NCBI GenBank assembly: GCA_916048095.2
Contig: OU696596.1
Location: 1,281,695-1,345,694 of the forward strand
Direction: 5' to 3'
Origin: Sacculina carcini
Lineage: Eukaryota; Arthropoda; Thecostraca; Sacculinidae
DNA length: 64,000 nt
In this document: positions 1 through 12,310 of the stretch, piece by piece
How positions within the stretch are numbered: the first letter of the stretch is position 1
Layout: each line of letters starts with the position of its first letter
Notes under the pieces: generated by a model
The model's input: only the letters and a program-made list of their open reading frames with translations
Database searches by the model: none
What the model was told of the DNA's origin: nothing
Made by a program: the position numbers and the translations under genes

Positions 1-125
1 TTTCTCAATATGGGAGCCAGCTCTTCATTTTCCGCACTACAGCGCTTGGAAAAACAATAAAATCAGTTGTTTCACCAAATTAAATGTCAGGAATTTACTG
101 GAAACAAATAAAAAGGAATTCGGAT
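1..125. repeat. Dispersed repeat family D, copy 1
   Basis: Recognisable by the words CTACAGCGCTTGG and CAGTTGTTTCACCAAATTAA. Diverged copies of the same word order appear near 11,740-12,310 and 63,060-63,260. No coding potential. The copy is probably cut by the window edge. Confidence 0.5.
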
Positions 126-232
126 TGAAATCAGCACACATATATAGCTATCCTTCTGTGAACCAGCTGCCGATGTCCTACCGGAATATACCAGTGATCG
201 AGAAAATCAATGATTTTATTCATGGCTGTTGT

Positions 233-392
233 TCTTATTTATTAAATCATACTTTTGAATCATCATATTTATTAAATCATACTTTTGAATCATCATATTT
301 ATTACATCATACTTTTGAATCATCATATTTATTAAATCATACTTTTGAATCATCATATTTATTAAATCATACTTATTTATTTTATCATACTA
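233..392. repeat. 30-bp minisatellite, about 4-5 copies
   Basis: Unit core is AATCATACTTTTGAATCATC plus TATTTATT. Because the unit is 30 bp, one frame stays open and gives a false small ORF. Confidence 0.85.
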
Positions 393-482
393 TTTACTTA
401 CGTTTTAATATGTATTCTTATATATTCATATTTATTGTTGGTTGTCATAAACTATGGAATCACATATATATTGTTATTCTTT

Positions 483-640
483 ACTGAGGAGTGTGGGCGG
501 AGGGACATTATGGAGTGTTATCGGATTAATTGTTTATCACTATTTATTTTTTGCTTCTCAAACTCTTTGTCTACATCTGTTGGGCGTTTTCGGTACATGG
601 GGCCATCACACCACAGCAGTTCAGCCGTATAAGTTCTCGC
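483..640 (+). repeat. Dispersed repeat family A, partial copy
   Basis: Shares TTATGGAGTGTTATCGGAT and GGTACATGGGGCCA with copies at 16,590-16,815 and 37,540-37,905, and in reverse at 20,617-20,720. Probably a short non-autonomous DNA element. Confidence 0.55.
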
Positions 641-1393
641 ATACCCTGGATTTGTGAAAGCTATATGAAGAAGATGAAAATAAAAACGACGTAATAAAAA
701 AACTTTTTCATACAGTAATCATTCTTTCAGCTTGAACTTGCTCTAAGAGCATTAAGCAGAATTATTTTCTCCAGGAAAAAATATAATGCACAAGTAAAAA
801 GTATTTTATATACATTTTCTACTGGAGTGCCACTAGAAACCAGGTTCGTACCTCCGGTTGAAACCCGCTGGTTTATTTCATCTGATAAAATTTATTATCA
901 AAACGCGCGGTGCCATTGCTATGCCTGCACGTTCTGCAACAATAATTGATCGTACGCTAATCTCTTTGTCGAATCGAATCTCTAATCTCAGTACACACGG
1001 CCAGATGCAGTGTTATTAATAGTTGCGAATGGCTGAGTGTGGTCGTGTTTTGACTTTCAACTAGGCATTGTGCGTGTAAATACTCGAGCCACGTGTGTGT
1101 GTGTGTGTGTGTGTGTGTTCTAGTTTCTCTTCCATCCGCCTGCCATAAATAATTGTTGCAAAACCGGCAAATGTCCATCTAAATGCTACGAGCAAATAAA
1201 CACACACACACACACACACACAGATACAGTTGGTGGAGACAAGGACGAGTTGAGGGCGAATTTCTCGGCGTGCTAGTGGCTATTTGTCAACGCCTGTCTG
1301 CCCCCTCCTGCCCGGTCCCCCATTTCCCGTGAGTGAAACAGTAAGCTAGCAATGCTGCACATGTTGCACAACGTTGCGGCACTTCCAGAACCG

Positions 1394-1444
<51 letters not shown>

Positions 1445-1600
1445 TACATTTGTCTGCAAACGTTGGCAGAAAGTTGCGTAACACACAGGTCGACGAGAGG
1501 TCATTGACCGACAGTCACTCTGCTCTCACTGATAATGCCATCCATTTGGGGGTATTTGCAGAAGGCTGCTCACGCGCTACCCCAGTGAAAATCGTTGTTA
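641..1600. other. Intergenic: AT-rich repeat debris and (CA)n
   Basis: 650-830 weakly resembles family C. Microsatellites lie at about 1,094-1,119 (TG), 1,199-1,222 (CA) and 1,396-1,441 (CA). No exon-like sequence was seen. Confidence 0.5.
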
Positions 1601-1607
1601 CGTGTTG

Positions 1608-1850
1608 TACCACTGTACTTGTTGTACCACTGTACTTGTTGTACCAATGTACTTGTTGTACCACTGTACTTGATGTACCACTGTACTTGTTGTACCACTG
1701 TACTTGTTGTACCAATGTACTTGTTGCACCAATGTACTTGTTGTACCACTGTACTTGTTGTACCACTGTACTTGTTGTACCACTGCACGTGTTGTACCAC
1801 TGTACTTGTTGTACCAATGTACTTGTTGTACCAATGTACTTGTTGTAACA
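1608..1850. repeat. 17-bp minisatellite, about 14 copies
   Basis: Unit is GTTGTACCACTGTACTT, with a C/A variant at the tenth base. 17 bp is not a multiple of three, so the overlapping ORFs on both strands are artefacts of the repeat. Confidence 0.9.
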
Positions 1851-2224
1851 CTCCACGTCCTCCACGATCATATCTTCAACAAGCTTCTTTTGTCTTGTCA
1901 TCACTTGCTTGGAGAGATCTTCCAGCTGACATAAATGCCAGGAAATGCGATGATGACTCACCACGGCAGCCATGTGATTCTGGATGTAATTATAACATCA
2001 CCGTCGTGCTAGGCGCGACAGGAAGGTGTGCATCACATGACGGTAAAAACAGTGGAATTTCCTGCTATATCGAGCCTGATTTGCATAATATACACAAAGT
2101 GAATTCTAGTGAATTTTAGTGTCTCGTGCTACGTTTCAACGGGAATCGTAATGCAGTTCCACTAGCCCATGTGTGTGTGTGTGTGGGTGAGGTTGAGGGT
2201 GAGTGGTCCGATGAGAGAGCAGTA

Positions 2225-2640
2225 AACATTGCTGCTCCAAGAAGAGGTGTGCTGCAGACTGCTGGTCGCAAGCAGAAACACACTGGCTAAAAGTCCTCAA
2301 GTCAAAAGTGACAGCTGCTACACGGGAACAAGTCGAAGCTTATGAACACACAGGTGTGTCCCGTGCAGCTCGCTGCCACCACAGAACCGACCCTCTCCAC
2401 GCTATGACGCCACAAGAACGGAAGACGTATTAGAGAGGACCACCTCCCAGAATGCATGACAAAAGACATGACTGACATGTGATACTATCATTTGCTGAAC
2501 AGGGAATAAAAACAGTCTGAAACATAAAACACAGAGTGCTCGTTCGAAGAGCTTGGAAGAATCGTGATGACAGTCATGCGATGTGGGGTTCGAAAACCTT
2601 CGACGCCAAGTGGTCTTAATGCATCATGCATCATTTCTCC
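2225..2640 (+). pseudogene. Coding-like relic, family unknown
   Basis: A stretch reads as protein-like codons (for example KVLKSKVTAATREQVEAYEH) before stops interrupt it. It may be a decayed transposon gene. There are no splice sites or domain motifs that would allow a name. Confidence 0.22.
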
Positions 2641-2659
2641 CTGGCCAGAACGTCTTATG

Positions 2660-3003
2660 CAGGGGTTCATAACCGGGGTATCCATACCCCTTGGGGAATA
2701 AAAGAGCGGGGGTATGGGAATAGACTTCTGGCTACTGGTATAAATTATCAACGGTTTATGAATAATAAAATTATCAATGATTATTTTATTGCCTAGAAAT
2801 GCGTATCTATAGTAAACAGTAAATTCAAGCGATTGAAATACTCGTGGATCTGGAAGACATACTGACAAATGATAGGATTGGTGATAGTGATTATTTGAAT
2901 AATCAAGTAGAAATCAACAACGATCAATAAAGGGAGTATGGGACCGTATTCGACAATCCATAGGGTGTATGGAACCATCAAAAGGTTGCCCCAATAACCC
3001 CTG
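2660..3003. mobile_element. hAT-like MITE with 8-bp target duplication
   Basis: Left end CAGGGGTTCATAACC and right end AATAACCCCTG are inverted. The flanks are GTCTTATG (2,652-2,659) and GTCTAATG (3,004-3,011), an 8-bp duplication with one mismatch. CAGGGG termini with 8-bp duplications are typical of hAT elements. The internal 344 bp has no transposase. Confidence 0.65.
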
Positions 3004-3011
3004 GTCTAATG

Positions 3012-5950
3012 GGTGCTGGGTGTATCAACAGATACCTCTTCTCACATAGAAAACTGCGATCTCTCATACTCACTGGTTCACTATACAAGGGTAGGACTGG
3101 CTGTGGAATACATCTGTGGAATGCGAAAATCCACTATCTCGTCGTCACGTCACGTGCTGTGAAATAGAACCAGAACATCGATGACAGCCGCGTCTTGCTT
3201 GATTTTCAACAACGAGAATATGGGAAATATTCGTACACACACACACACACACACATACATTCACATACAGATAGGCCAATCTGATATCAGTGTCGCTTCA
3301 AGGACAGACTCAACTGATAACTGTGTGTGTGTTGCATGAGACACGCTCCATACTGGTTAATTCTGCTGTGCCAGACGACGGGAATATGTAGAGCCCTTCA
3401 TGATGCTGTTCTGTGGTGAACGTCGGAACAACGAGAATTCCAGTGCGGTAGTCATAGAGCAGGGGGCACGAGCCTGGTTCTTAAGGGGTGCCAAGATTCC
3501 AGGAGTTTTTACAGAAATTATATGTTTAAATTATACGTTATATTTTACCTGGAAAAACGTAGTTTCTCTTAATCCTCTTAAAGGAGACATCGTACTAGTG
3601 TTACACCTAGGCCTTCCAGATGATTTCCGATGTACTGTGAGCAAAGTAATTAGATAAAACTGAGTGATAAAACTGAAGTGATATATGATAAAACTGCGTT
3701 TCTTTGGAAAACAGGTGGTATGGCGGCGACTGGGCGGGACCTCCAAAAAGGTCGGAAACTTCTGTGATAGTGTCACTGGGAGGATCGTTTTTACACCAGG
3801 AGCAGCTTGATTCAAGACCTCATTCAGTCCCTCGACTAGGAAAAATTGGACTCGGTGGCTGCTTCTCTTTTTCTCCTGATGATGATTTTCTGACTAGATG
3901 ATATTCATTTCGGGCTGGGTTTTCAACGGGCTTGACCGCACTCATTGATATCATGGGAAATCAACCACAGCGCGTGCGGTAGGCAGAGCCGTAACAACCG
4001 CCCCCGCAACCTCCAGCCGGGGGTTCTAAGTGTTGAGGGGCCCCGTTGCCTTAAATACGACATTGAAATTTATCATAGAGTAGCGCATAAAGCACTGTAG
4101 GTCCCAGAAGACTAAGGAGCTTTACCAAATTATAATGCTTAATTTTTAATGGGGCCCCATTATAACTGCCTGGGGGCCTATATGACCTTCCTATTGCCTT
4201 CGGGGGGGGGGGGGGCTCATAAGACCTTCCAACGCTCTGGCGGTAGGGGATAAAAATACTGCCGCCGTACCCGCTGCGTATCGTGTCAGAGGCGACTAGA
4301 AGCCGACCTCCTTTTCCTCTTCTACATGTTTTTCCCGTTTCATTTGTGACATATCCAAGAGGAAGAGAGCGATAATCCAACAGAGTTGGCATCTCCCTTG
4401 TAAATTGTACTTGCTTTTTGGTAGCGGACTATAAGAAAACGGTGCTTCGGCGCGGCTCACTCTAGCTGTCACCGGTCCCACAATTACCCGTCGTCTTTCT
4501 CCATGAATTCCACGACACCACTGCTAGATGGCACCACGTGAACGCACGCGCACACGCCTGACCTTGAGACTGCAACAGCGGTCGTCGAAACAACGGAGAT
4601 CGTAATGACACCAGCGCTGTCGTTCACAGAAAACATCATCCTTGCACGTGTCTCTGTGTGTGTGTGTGGGTGTGTGTGTATCATGGGCATGTTTCTGTAT
4701 GTGGGTGTGTGTCTGCATGTCTGTCATATCATTGTGCGCCTGTGTGTATGTGTGTGTGTGTATGTGTGCGCGACCCAAATTGAGTTCACCAATTTTTATT
4801 GGTCACACCGGCGACTTTCAATGGTGGTATATTGCTGTGAGCCGAATAACACACACACACACACACACATATATACACACATATACACACACAGAACCAA
4901 GGGTCGTATGAAAATAAAACGCAGTGGAAAACCCATACACTGATATTGCTATTGTCTCCGTAGCAGACACACAAAATGCCAACACGTGAGTGAGTGAGAA
5001 TGAGGCGAGATATCAGTTGTACCTTGTTAGTTACAGCTACACGGTGAAAAACATGTGCTAGCGCAGTGGAAAGCGCAGAGAATATTTGGAAAAAGAAACA
5101 ATACATAGAACATGATAACATCAGGCGTATTATTTATATTATTATTATTATTATTGTTAGGAATACTGGACGATAACAACTACATATACAAGAGACAAAC
5201 CTAATTTGTTATAGCGTCTATAAAACACGAGAAAATAATACGGAGAAAATAACAAGTGGACAATGTGAAGGTCGAAAAGTTCATATATAAAAACAGTTAA
5301 ATCAGCAGAATAACACATATATGCGCATGTACACATACATAACCTGAAGTTTGAGTGCAATAAAGAGCGGAAATAGAATATAAAGAGGACGAAAAGGAGA
5401 AACTAAGACGTGTGAAGTGTTGATGAGAATATAAAGAGCTGCAAACCAAGAAGAATTGTCAGAGAGCGCGTCAGATAGCAAGGAAGGAGAAAAAAAGGAA
5501 GCGAAATATATAACTGAATATCGTCCGCATAGATATACAGATTGCATGAAAAAGGACCAATAATGATAGCCAGTATTACACGCCAAATAGGCAGTATTTT
5601 CTGTCAATTAAGCTCTTCTGTACAGTGAGAGTAACAGTGACATAACTCGATACGATGATAAGGAACATTAGTTAGTGGTTAAACATTGACATGTTCTGTT
5701 GCTGCTATGAAAAAGGATTATTGTACAGTTGCATGAAACGTTACTTATTAGTCAAAAGATTATCCAACACACTACAGCGTCTGTGTAAACTGTTTTCCCT
5801 CCCTTCTTAAACGTTCCATCTTTCCCTTCTACTCTTTCTTGTCCGTTGGCTTCTTTTGTCCTCGTTTCCTTGCCGTTTTTGCTTCACATTTGTGATGACA
5901 ATAAAATTGAACTCATTCTGATTTGTTCCCATTATTTTCTGCCAATATTT
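3012..5950. other. Intergenic stretch with microsatellites
   Basis: (CA)n at about 3,236-3,256, a G run at 4,202-4,214, a TG-rich block at 4,650-4,770 and a CA block at 4,850-4,893. A GGGGCCCC-flanked segment at about 4,040-4,165 could be another small element. No supported gene. Confidence 0.45.
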
Positions 5951-6082
5951 CCACTTCAATCTCTTTGTATCTCCACCGTATTCGGGGGCATACAATATAG
6001 TTTGTGTTGGGAAAATGAAATAAAACAAGACCAAGTAAAATTAGCATTAAACGTGAAATAATCCATTGAAGAATCTATACAG

Positions 6083-6288
6083 AAATTATAACGAGAATCT
6101 ATTTGTAGAATAAATGTTGAAGATATACACTCGGCATGAAAAAACGCAATATTTCCTCTTCAATCTCTTTGTATCTCCATCATATTCGGCTGAAAATCTA
6201 TAAAGAAATTATAACGAGAATCTATTTGTAGAATAGATGTTGAAGATATACACTCGGCATGAAAAAACGCAATATTTTCACTCATATG
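6083..6288. repeat. Tandem duplication, 123-bp offset
   Basis: The block at 6,083-6,165 is repeated nearly exactly at 6,206-6,288, sharing AAATTATAACGAGAATCTAT and CACTCGGCATGAAAAAACGC. Upstream parts also match (5,957 and 6,158) but are interrupted by extra sequence in the first copy. Confidence 0.75.
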
Positions 6289-6441
6289 AGGAACGCACAC
6301 AATATACAAGAAACCAGGAAATTTCGTATTATATCGTGCAACGGTTTGTCGTCGACACGAAATGCTGCGCCATTCCACCAAGTACCAAATTGGAAACAAG
6401 CAATTGAATATGGAATTTGACTTTGTCTCTGTATCACCCTC

Positions 6442-6444
<3 letters not shown>

Positions 6445-6478
<34 letters not shown>

Positions 6479-7004
6479 ACACATACAGACAGACATGCAC
6501 TGAAATGGGCGAAAATCGTGCGAATCAAGCGCTTGGCTGAATGCGAAGAGGAAATATGCCAGATGGTGGTAATTATTGCCAGTAAACGAACCAGCATGTG
6601 ACCGAGTGTCGCTTGTCATTAACGTGCAATGTGTGTGGGGGGTGGGGGGTGGAGCGCGTCCACTCAACATGTAACACACACTTTCCTGTCTGCGTGTGTG
6701 TGTGTGTGTGTGTGTTCACCTTCCTACATCCTCATATTTGCCACCAGCACGGCACCCCCTCATGTACAACAGCACACACACACACATATACAGTAACAGT
6801 GCACAGTGACACCGCGTAGCACGAGGAAACAAGTTCACGTGAGTGAGTTAACTCAACACCGTACAACACACGCACATGCACGCGCGCACGGGTGTACCTG
6901 TCATACAGAGGTGCTATCGCTCAATTTATCACACGAATCACGTGTCGAGCAGTGATTGATATGACTGCTGATGAGATGAGTTCTGCTCTCCAATTCACAC
7001 ATAC

Positions 7005-7044
<40 letters not shown>

Positions 7045-7060
7045 ACGCACGAAGCGTAGG
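6445..7060. repeat. Cluster of CA/TG microsatellites
   Basis: (CA) at 6,447-6,485, (TG) at 6,692-6,714, (CA) at 6,772-6,785 and a longer CA block at 6,996-7,048. They translate to repeating CVCV or HTHT in all frames, which is not coding. Confidence 0.8.
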
Positions 7061-7117
7061 GGCATAGAAAATGGAATCACAATTAGACGGCACAATAGTT
7101 GAAGCTAGAAATAGTTG

Positions 7118-7240
7118 AGTTGCTTCAAATATGGAAGCTAGAATAATTTGGGAAAACGGAGACAGGACAGCACAAGCTTAGCTCATATCCTGTAGCACAA
7201 CTAGGTGAATACACACACACACACACACACACACACACTG
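7118..7240 (+). mobile_element. LINE 3' tail followed by (CA)n
   Basis: A segment with AAGCTTAGCTCAT and CACAACTAGGTGAA is homologous to 25,700-25,790 (GTAAGCTCATTTCC, TCAACTAGCTGAA). Both copies run straight into (CA)n, and the second contains the end of a reverse-transcriptase-type C terminus. I infer that the CA tract is the tail of this LINE family. Confidence 0.45.
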
Positions 7241-7793
7241 TATATTGCTGTCTGTATGATGTGGGTATATGCTGATAGACAAATAGACAAAATAGACGGA
7301 TGTTCAGTAAGACAAATTGGTTTCTTGTACCTCGCACAAGAATCACACAATATAATAGCAACTCGTAGAACATATCTTTCACAATCTTTCACACACACAC
7401 TCTCTCTCTCTCACTACACACGATTACACCACAGTACAGTAATAGTAGTTTAAAATCAATAATAAAATATTTGAGAAGGACAAAGAGAAAATAACACGTG
7501 AACAGATATCGTCGAGTCTATCGACTACTCACAAAATATCCGACACTTTGCCATCATCAAATCACAAACAGTTAATTTTATAAACATAGCTGCACAAATT
7601 TCATTTATTGATTAAATTTCTGATATAGTTATATTTACAGATATTTTTAACCAATTGCACCATTTTTCGGTATTAATTTGTAAATTTCAAATTTCATTTG
7701 GGCCGTCAAATAATTCGCTTTGTCAATTCGCCAGTTCGCAGTTCGCCAATTCGCAGTTGATTCAAAATTCGCTTCGCGTTAAAACTCGCTAGG

Positions 7794-7990
7794 GCAGCGG
7801 TTCTTAACTTCTTCAGTGTTCGTACCCTTTTCAAATCAGCAATCGCTTCTCGATGGATTCTTGATTTATATGAAAAAATATAAAATACAAGCGACAATTA
7901 AGAGGATTGAGCAAAAAAATATCGGGAAAAAATGTAAGACATATGTTAAATACAATTTTATAATTTTTCACAGTAACTCTGAGTAGCGTA
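7794..7990. repeat. Dispersed repeat family C, copy
   Basis: Starts CAGCGGTTCTTAACTTCTTC and contains ATTTTTCACAGTAA near the end. Homologous to 31,278-31,556, and parts recur at 15,215-15,360. Termini of this kind are common in non-autonomous hAT elements. No clean target duplication was seen. Confidence 0.5.
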
Positions 7991-8227
7991 TGCCGTCTAT
8001 TATTACAAGTGAGCAGCTGTATCAAGTACACACAACAGAGTGTATTATAGATGGCAAACACCTCTCTTCATCTTCGATTTATGTATGTGTGTGTGTGTAT
8101 GTATTTGTGCGCTATAGCAAATATACACACGTTGTTGTACCTCAACACAACTTGAGGTACATCATTTTGAGCACGTGATATAGTCAGTATAATTCAATAT
8201 TGCTGTATAGTTTAATAAAACTATTTC

Positions 8228-8585
8228 TACATAATTGTACAATATTTTGACAACGACCCCAAGACGTTCAACATTATTGCACAATATTTTGACGGCGACA
8301 TCTAGACAGTCAATATTATTGCACAATATTTTGACGGTGACCCCATAGACATTCAATATTAATGTGCAATATTTTGACGGTGCCCCCAATATGTTTAATA
8401 TTATTGCACAATATTTTGACGGTGTCCATAAGACATTCAATATTATTGTACAATATTATTGTACATTATTATACAATAATTTTTTTACAATATCCCGAGA
8501 TAATCAATATTAATGTGCAATATTTTGACGGTTACCCCTAAGACGTTCAATATTATTGCACAATATTTTGACGACGACCCCTAGT
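8228..8585. repeat. 42-43-bp tandem repeat, about 7-8 copies
   Basis: Each unit contains CAATATTTTGACGG preceded by CAATATTATTGCA. Phases at 8,241, 8,283, 8,325, 8,368, 8,410, 8,519 and 8,562 show the period. Because most units are 42 bp, the minus strand stays open as 14-residue repeats. I see no sign that it is translated. Confidence 0.85.
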
Positions 8586-10020
8586 AAGTCGGTTGTATTA
8601 GTGCCGGAATACCTGAGACGCACGAGCACAGTGGTGTGAGAGCGCCGCGCGAGATGACTGATCATCATCATCATCAGAGACATCAGAAGCAGCAAGATGA
8701 GACATGCTGATGACAACTGACTGATGTTTTGCACGTGAATGACAATCTGTGACAATCAATCAGTGAAGCCGTACATTTTCGGGTAATTTCTGCACCCAAG
8801 TTCATAGTGTTGCCATTGTAGGAACATTTTTACCTTGCGTCCTCCTCAATGTGTAAATTTTATTTGAATTTCACTGTTATTCATATACTTTACTTCTTTA
8901 GGACCTAAATACAACTGCTAATTGTAAAAAGTAAAATTAATTAATATTAAACTAACTTTTTGCAGCCCCTAAATGACACACAATTAGTGAAAAAACGGAT
9001 CAAGTTTGGATGAGTGTTGTTCTGTGTGTAATACGAAACAAAATTAAGTTCTTTATATACCCTTAAAGCCTGTCTCAAGCTCTATCCGAGGGTGGTCTTA
9101 TTTTGTAAATCGGATAAACACATCGGGAGTAAACCTACACAGATGCTTGTTACTATATGAGAATACTGGGAGGATAAAGGTAGTAAGAGGCCGTGAAATA
9201 CTGGTCTAGGCTAAATGTGTACGGATTCAAGAACATTAAAAACGCTAATTCATTAGAAACGCTTAAAAACGCACAGAAACGTTTCTATTTTTTCATGGAT
9301 TTTAGGTTAGGTTAGGTTTAGCTGGTTAGGTTAGGTTAGGACTGAAAGAAATTCGTTAAATCCAATTTTTCTAAACCTAATGTTCTTGATTCCAGACACC
9401 TATAGCTTCAACCGTGAAATACATGGTGATTTTGCAGGTAGAGGCAACGCATTGGTAGAGGTGCCTCTAGGTCTCCAGGCACGTGTTTTATCAAGTGTTA
9501 AATAGTTATGAAGTAAAGATATATTGACCATTTTGCAATATGTTTCTAATAATATATTTAAATTACATATATTGTTATATATTATATTATCTATATTTAT
9601 GTTTTTCAATATAAAGTATCTGCGTATATAAATGAAAAGTCTCTGCGTAATAATCTACCTGAATTAGTGTATCTGCACAACGATTTTCACCTGGAATTGG
9701 GAAAAAAAGGAAAAATCTACTTAAATATTTCGCACGACATCAAGCTGACTTATAGTTTCCAGAAAGCAAACAGAAAATGAACGGTAGATTGTGCTGAATC
9801 TTGCTTGACAGAGAACTTGATGTGTTCAACAATTACACCTTAATTTGGCATGCATTGTGCTTTCTATTATCACAAAGTTGGTTTGTTATTTGTTGCGAGT
9901 TGGCAGAGCCCCGAGTTGAAATGCACGTTAAATTGTGTTTGCTAGCCACACAGAAACTGACTAAAATACAGCCAGGTTTGTTTGTATAAGATCCAACAGT
10001 TGAATGCTTACTCTCTTTCT
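8586..10020. other. Intergenic AT-rich stretch
   Basis: No gene seen. Contains a short TTAGG-type tract (9,302-9,340) and otherwise unique-looking AT-rich sequence. Confidence 0.4.
9302..9340 (+). repeat. Short interstitial TTAGG-type repeat
   Basis: Two runs of GGTTA/TTAGG pentamers separated by TTTAGCTGG. TTAGG is the ancestral arthropod telomere repeat. This is a small internal patch, not a telomere. Confidence 0.6.
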
Positions 10021-10023
10021 ATT

Positions 10024-10159
<136 letters not shown>

Positions 10160-10344
10160 TTGGCCCCGCCCTGCAAATCTCGGCGAATCAATATGAAAAT
10201 CTGTAGACAAGTTCACTGGGCCGAATTCGACCTTCTCGCTGGATATTTACATGTTCATGTTCACTATGTATACGTATAATAGAGCTAATGTCACACTCAT
10301 GTGTGTGTGTGTGTATGATCCGTGTAGGTTCCACTAATAATACT

Positions 10345-10480
10345 ACAGTTTACCCCCGGATAAAAGAGAGAGTTGTCGTGAGTGGAGAGAAAGTATCTCT
10401 TATAAATCCGGGGAAAATTACAAGTAAAGTATATAGAAGACGAGCCAGGGAGAAATACTCTCTTATAACCAGGTTACATT
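10345..10480 (+). repeat. Dispersed repeat family E, copy 1
   Basis: Contains GAGAGTTGTCGTGAGTGGAG and AAGACGAGCCAGGGAGAAAT. A reverse-complement copy lies at 17,995-18,125. Both copies carry CCGGGG-type words near their ends, so this is probably a MITE. Confidence 0.6.
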
Positions 10481-10981
10481 GAGCTTATCCTGGTACAGCA
10501 AAAATAATTCCGTCACACTGTGTAGCGAAAGACCGAGTGTTGTGATGATGATTATTAACGTTATCTCAATTCATTTAACATTCCAGAAGCCAAGTTGATA
10601 TCCTGTGTGTATCATCTGTTTCCCTGCATTCCTCAGCAAGATGTAGTGGTGTATTTCCTCAATAGATGTGATTTTCATGTTGTACTCGTATTACTCTGGG
10701 TTTTGGTGGTAGAATATTTTTTGTCTTATTATTTTTAGAATGTTATACTCTTGAAACAATGTTACATATTTGTAACATGATTTCTAGAGTTATCGTCCCC
10801 ATACATGCTGCAGTTTTAATGTTAGTGTGATTATTTCATATTACGATGTGAACAATCTTCTCTCTCTCTTTATCAGTGGTGACGTCAGGCGGAGGAGACT
10901 AGGAGGGGTTAAATCCCCCCAATATGCCAAGATCAACCTCAGCCCACAAATCCTGACTATGAACACTTCGAGTGTAGTTCC

Positions 10982-11421
10982 TCATGTTTCGCTAGGCTCC
11001 CGTACATCTCTTTCCTTAGCCCTCCACAAGAGAAGTGCTGACGCCACCATTGCACGTGTGTTGCAGCTACCTTGACTGGCGATATGTGAGATGCTGCTGT
11101 GTGACGTTGTGGCCGAGTCGAGGGGATGCTGGCGTGAATTCTGCTCACAGGATGCCTCTTGTGAGGTGGTCTGTTCATGTGGCAGGATGGAGCATGTCGG
11201 AGAGATGTCAGAGAAGTGATCATCGACATAGTCAACTTGTAGCAGGATGGGAATACTCCATGCAGTCTTGAGCTGGTCGGCAGACACGTGGGTGATGGCG
11301 GCACGACCTCCTCCCCCTGATTTCTCACCCTCTTGTGTATCCAAATCGACCACGAACACTCTGGGCTTCGTTGAGGACATCACATACATCTTGATCATGT
11401 GTGCCGGCATGCGCAGAGAAC
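10982..11421 (-). CDS. Orphan exon candidate, unknown protein
   Basis: On the minus strand an acceptor (GTGTGATTAG) opens into a frame free of stops from 11,421 down to 10,982. Its first part (SLRMPAHMIKMYVMSSTKPR, then VFVVDLDTQE) has a strongly protein-like composition. A good donor (GAGG then GTGAGAA) at 11,328 could end the exon after 93 nt. Otherwise the frame runs on through Ser/His/Thr-rich sequence to a stop. I do not recognise the family. No partner exons were found nearby, so it may be part of a long-intron gene or a retro-derived fragment. Confidence 0.3.
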
Positions 11422-11739
11422 CTAATCACACCATCATCCTCATCATCATAATGTATTTTGCATTCTGTATTCCTACACAACATACATAATACATTTATTT
11501 TGCCATTCACAATACACAAATTCACATATATACACGAATAACACACACAAATCGCTCAAGAACTATATAGCACATAGACATAACATATCATGTGGCTAAA
11601 ATACACACAAACAACATAAATAACCCGTTGATTCTACGTACAAAAGGTATGTGAGTCGTTGGTGCTACATTCGGGATAAATCATCATAGTATATAGAAGG
11701 ATGGATATTGTTTCAGGAATTCTGCTTTGATACGCTTCT

Positions 11740-12310
11740 TGAGGGCCAACTCTTCATAATTTTCCACACACTACAGCGCTGGGAAACCGAATAAATTCAG
11801 GTGTTATGTAATATATATTATATATTATATAATATATTGTCACTTTCACACACACACACAAATTATTGGCACACGAGGAGAAACAGACAAATACAATGCG
11901 ACATCCAATAATAAAGCACTTAAAACATGTATATAGACGTACGCGAATTAGTATAGTAAGGATTTGAATGAGTCGGAAAAGATGTTGTTTTTGTTGTTTC
12001 TAACCGCAATATCGTGTAAATATTTCCTTCGTTTTAGCATATTATTTTGTTTTTGCTTGTGTGTACTTGCATTTTATTTCTGGCTGATTTCTGGTCCCTT
12101 CGCGCCCTTGTATCATTCTGGCGCTATACGAAATACATGTGGCTAGTAGATTTTGGTTGTAAGATTGAGATGACCATTTGAACTCGGCAGTTGCTCTGTG
12201 TTTATTAAATTTACATCGAATTAAACGGCAGGAATTAACTAGAAACGAAAATAGACGAATTCAGACTGAAAAGTGACACACACACACACACACACACACA
12301 CACATTTGTC
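11740..12310. repeat. Repeat family D, copy 2, interrupted
   Basis: Left part CTACAGCGCTGGGAAACC at about 11,772 and right part with GGCAGGAATTAACTAGAAAC at about 12,230 match family D. The middle is AT-rich filler and (CA)n. The right part ends at a (CA)n block (12,278-12,304). Confidence 0.45.

Noticed and set aside
1608-1850. Overlapping 76-174-codon ORFs on both strands
   Set aside because: All are readings of the 17-bp minisatellite.
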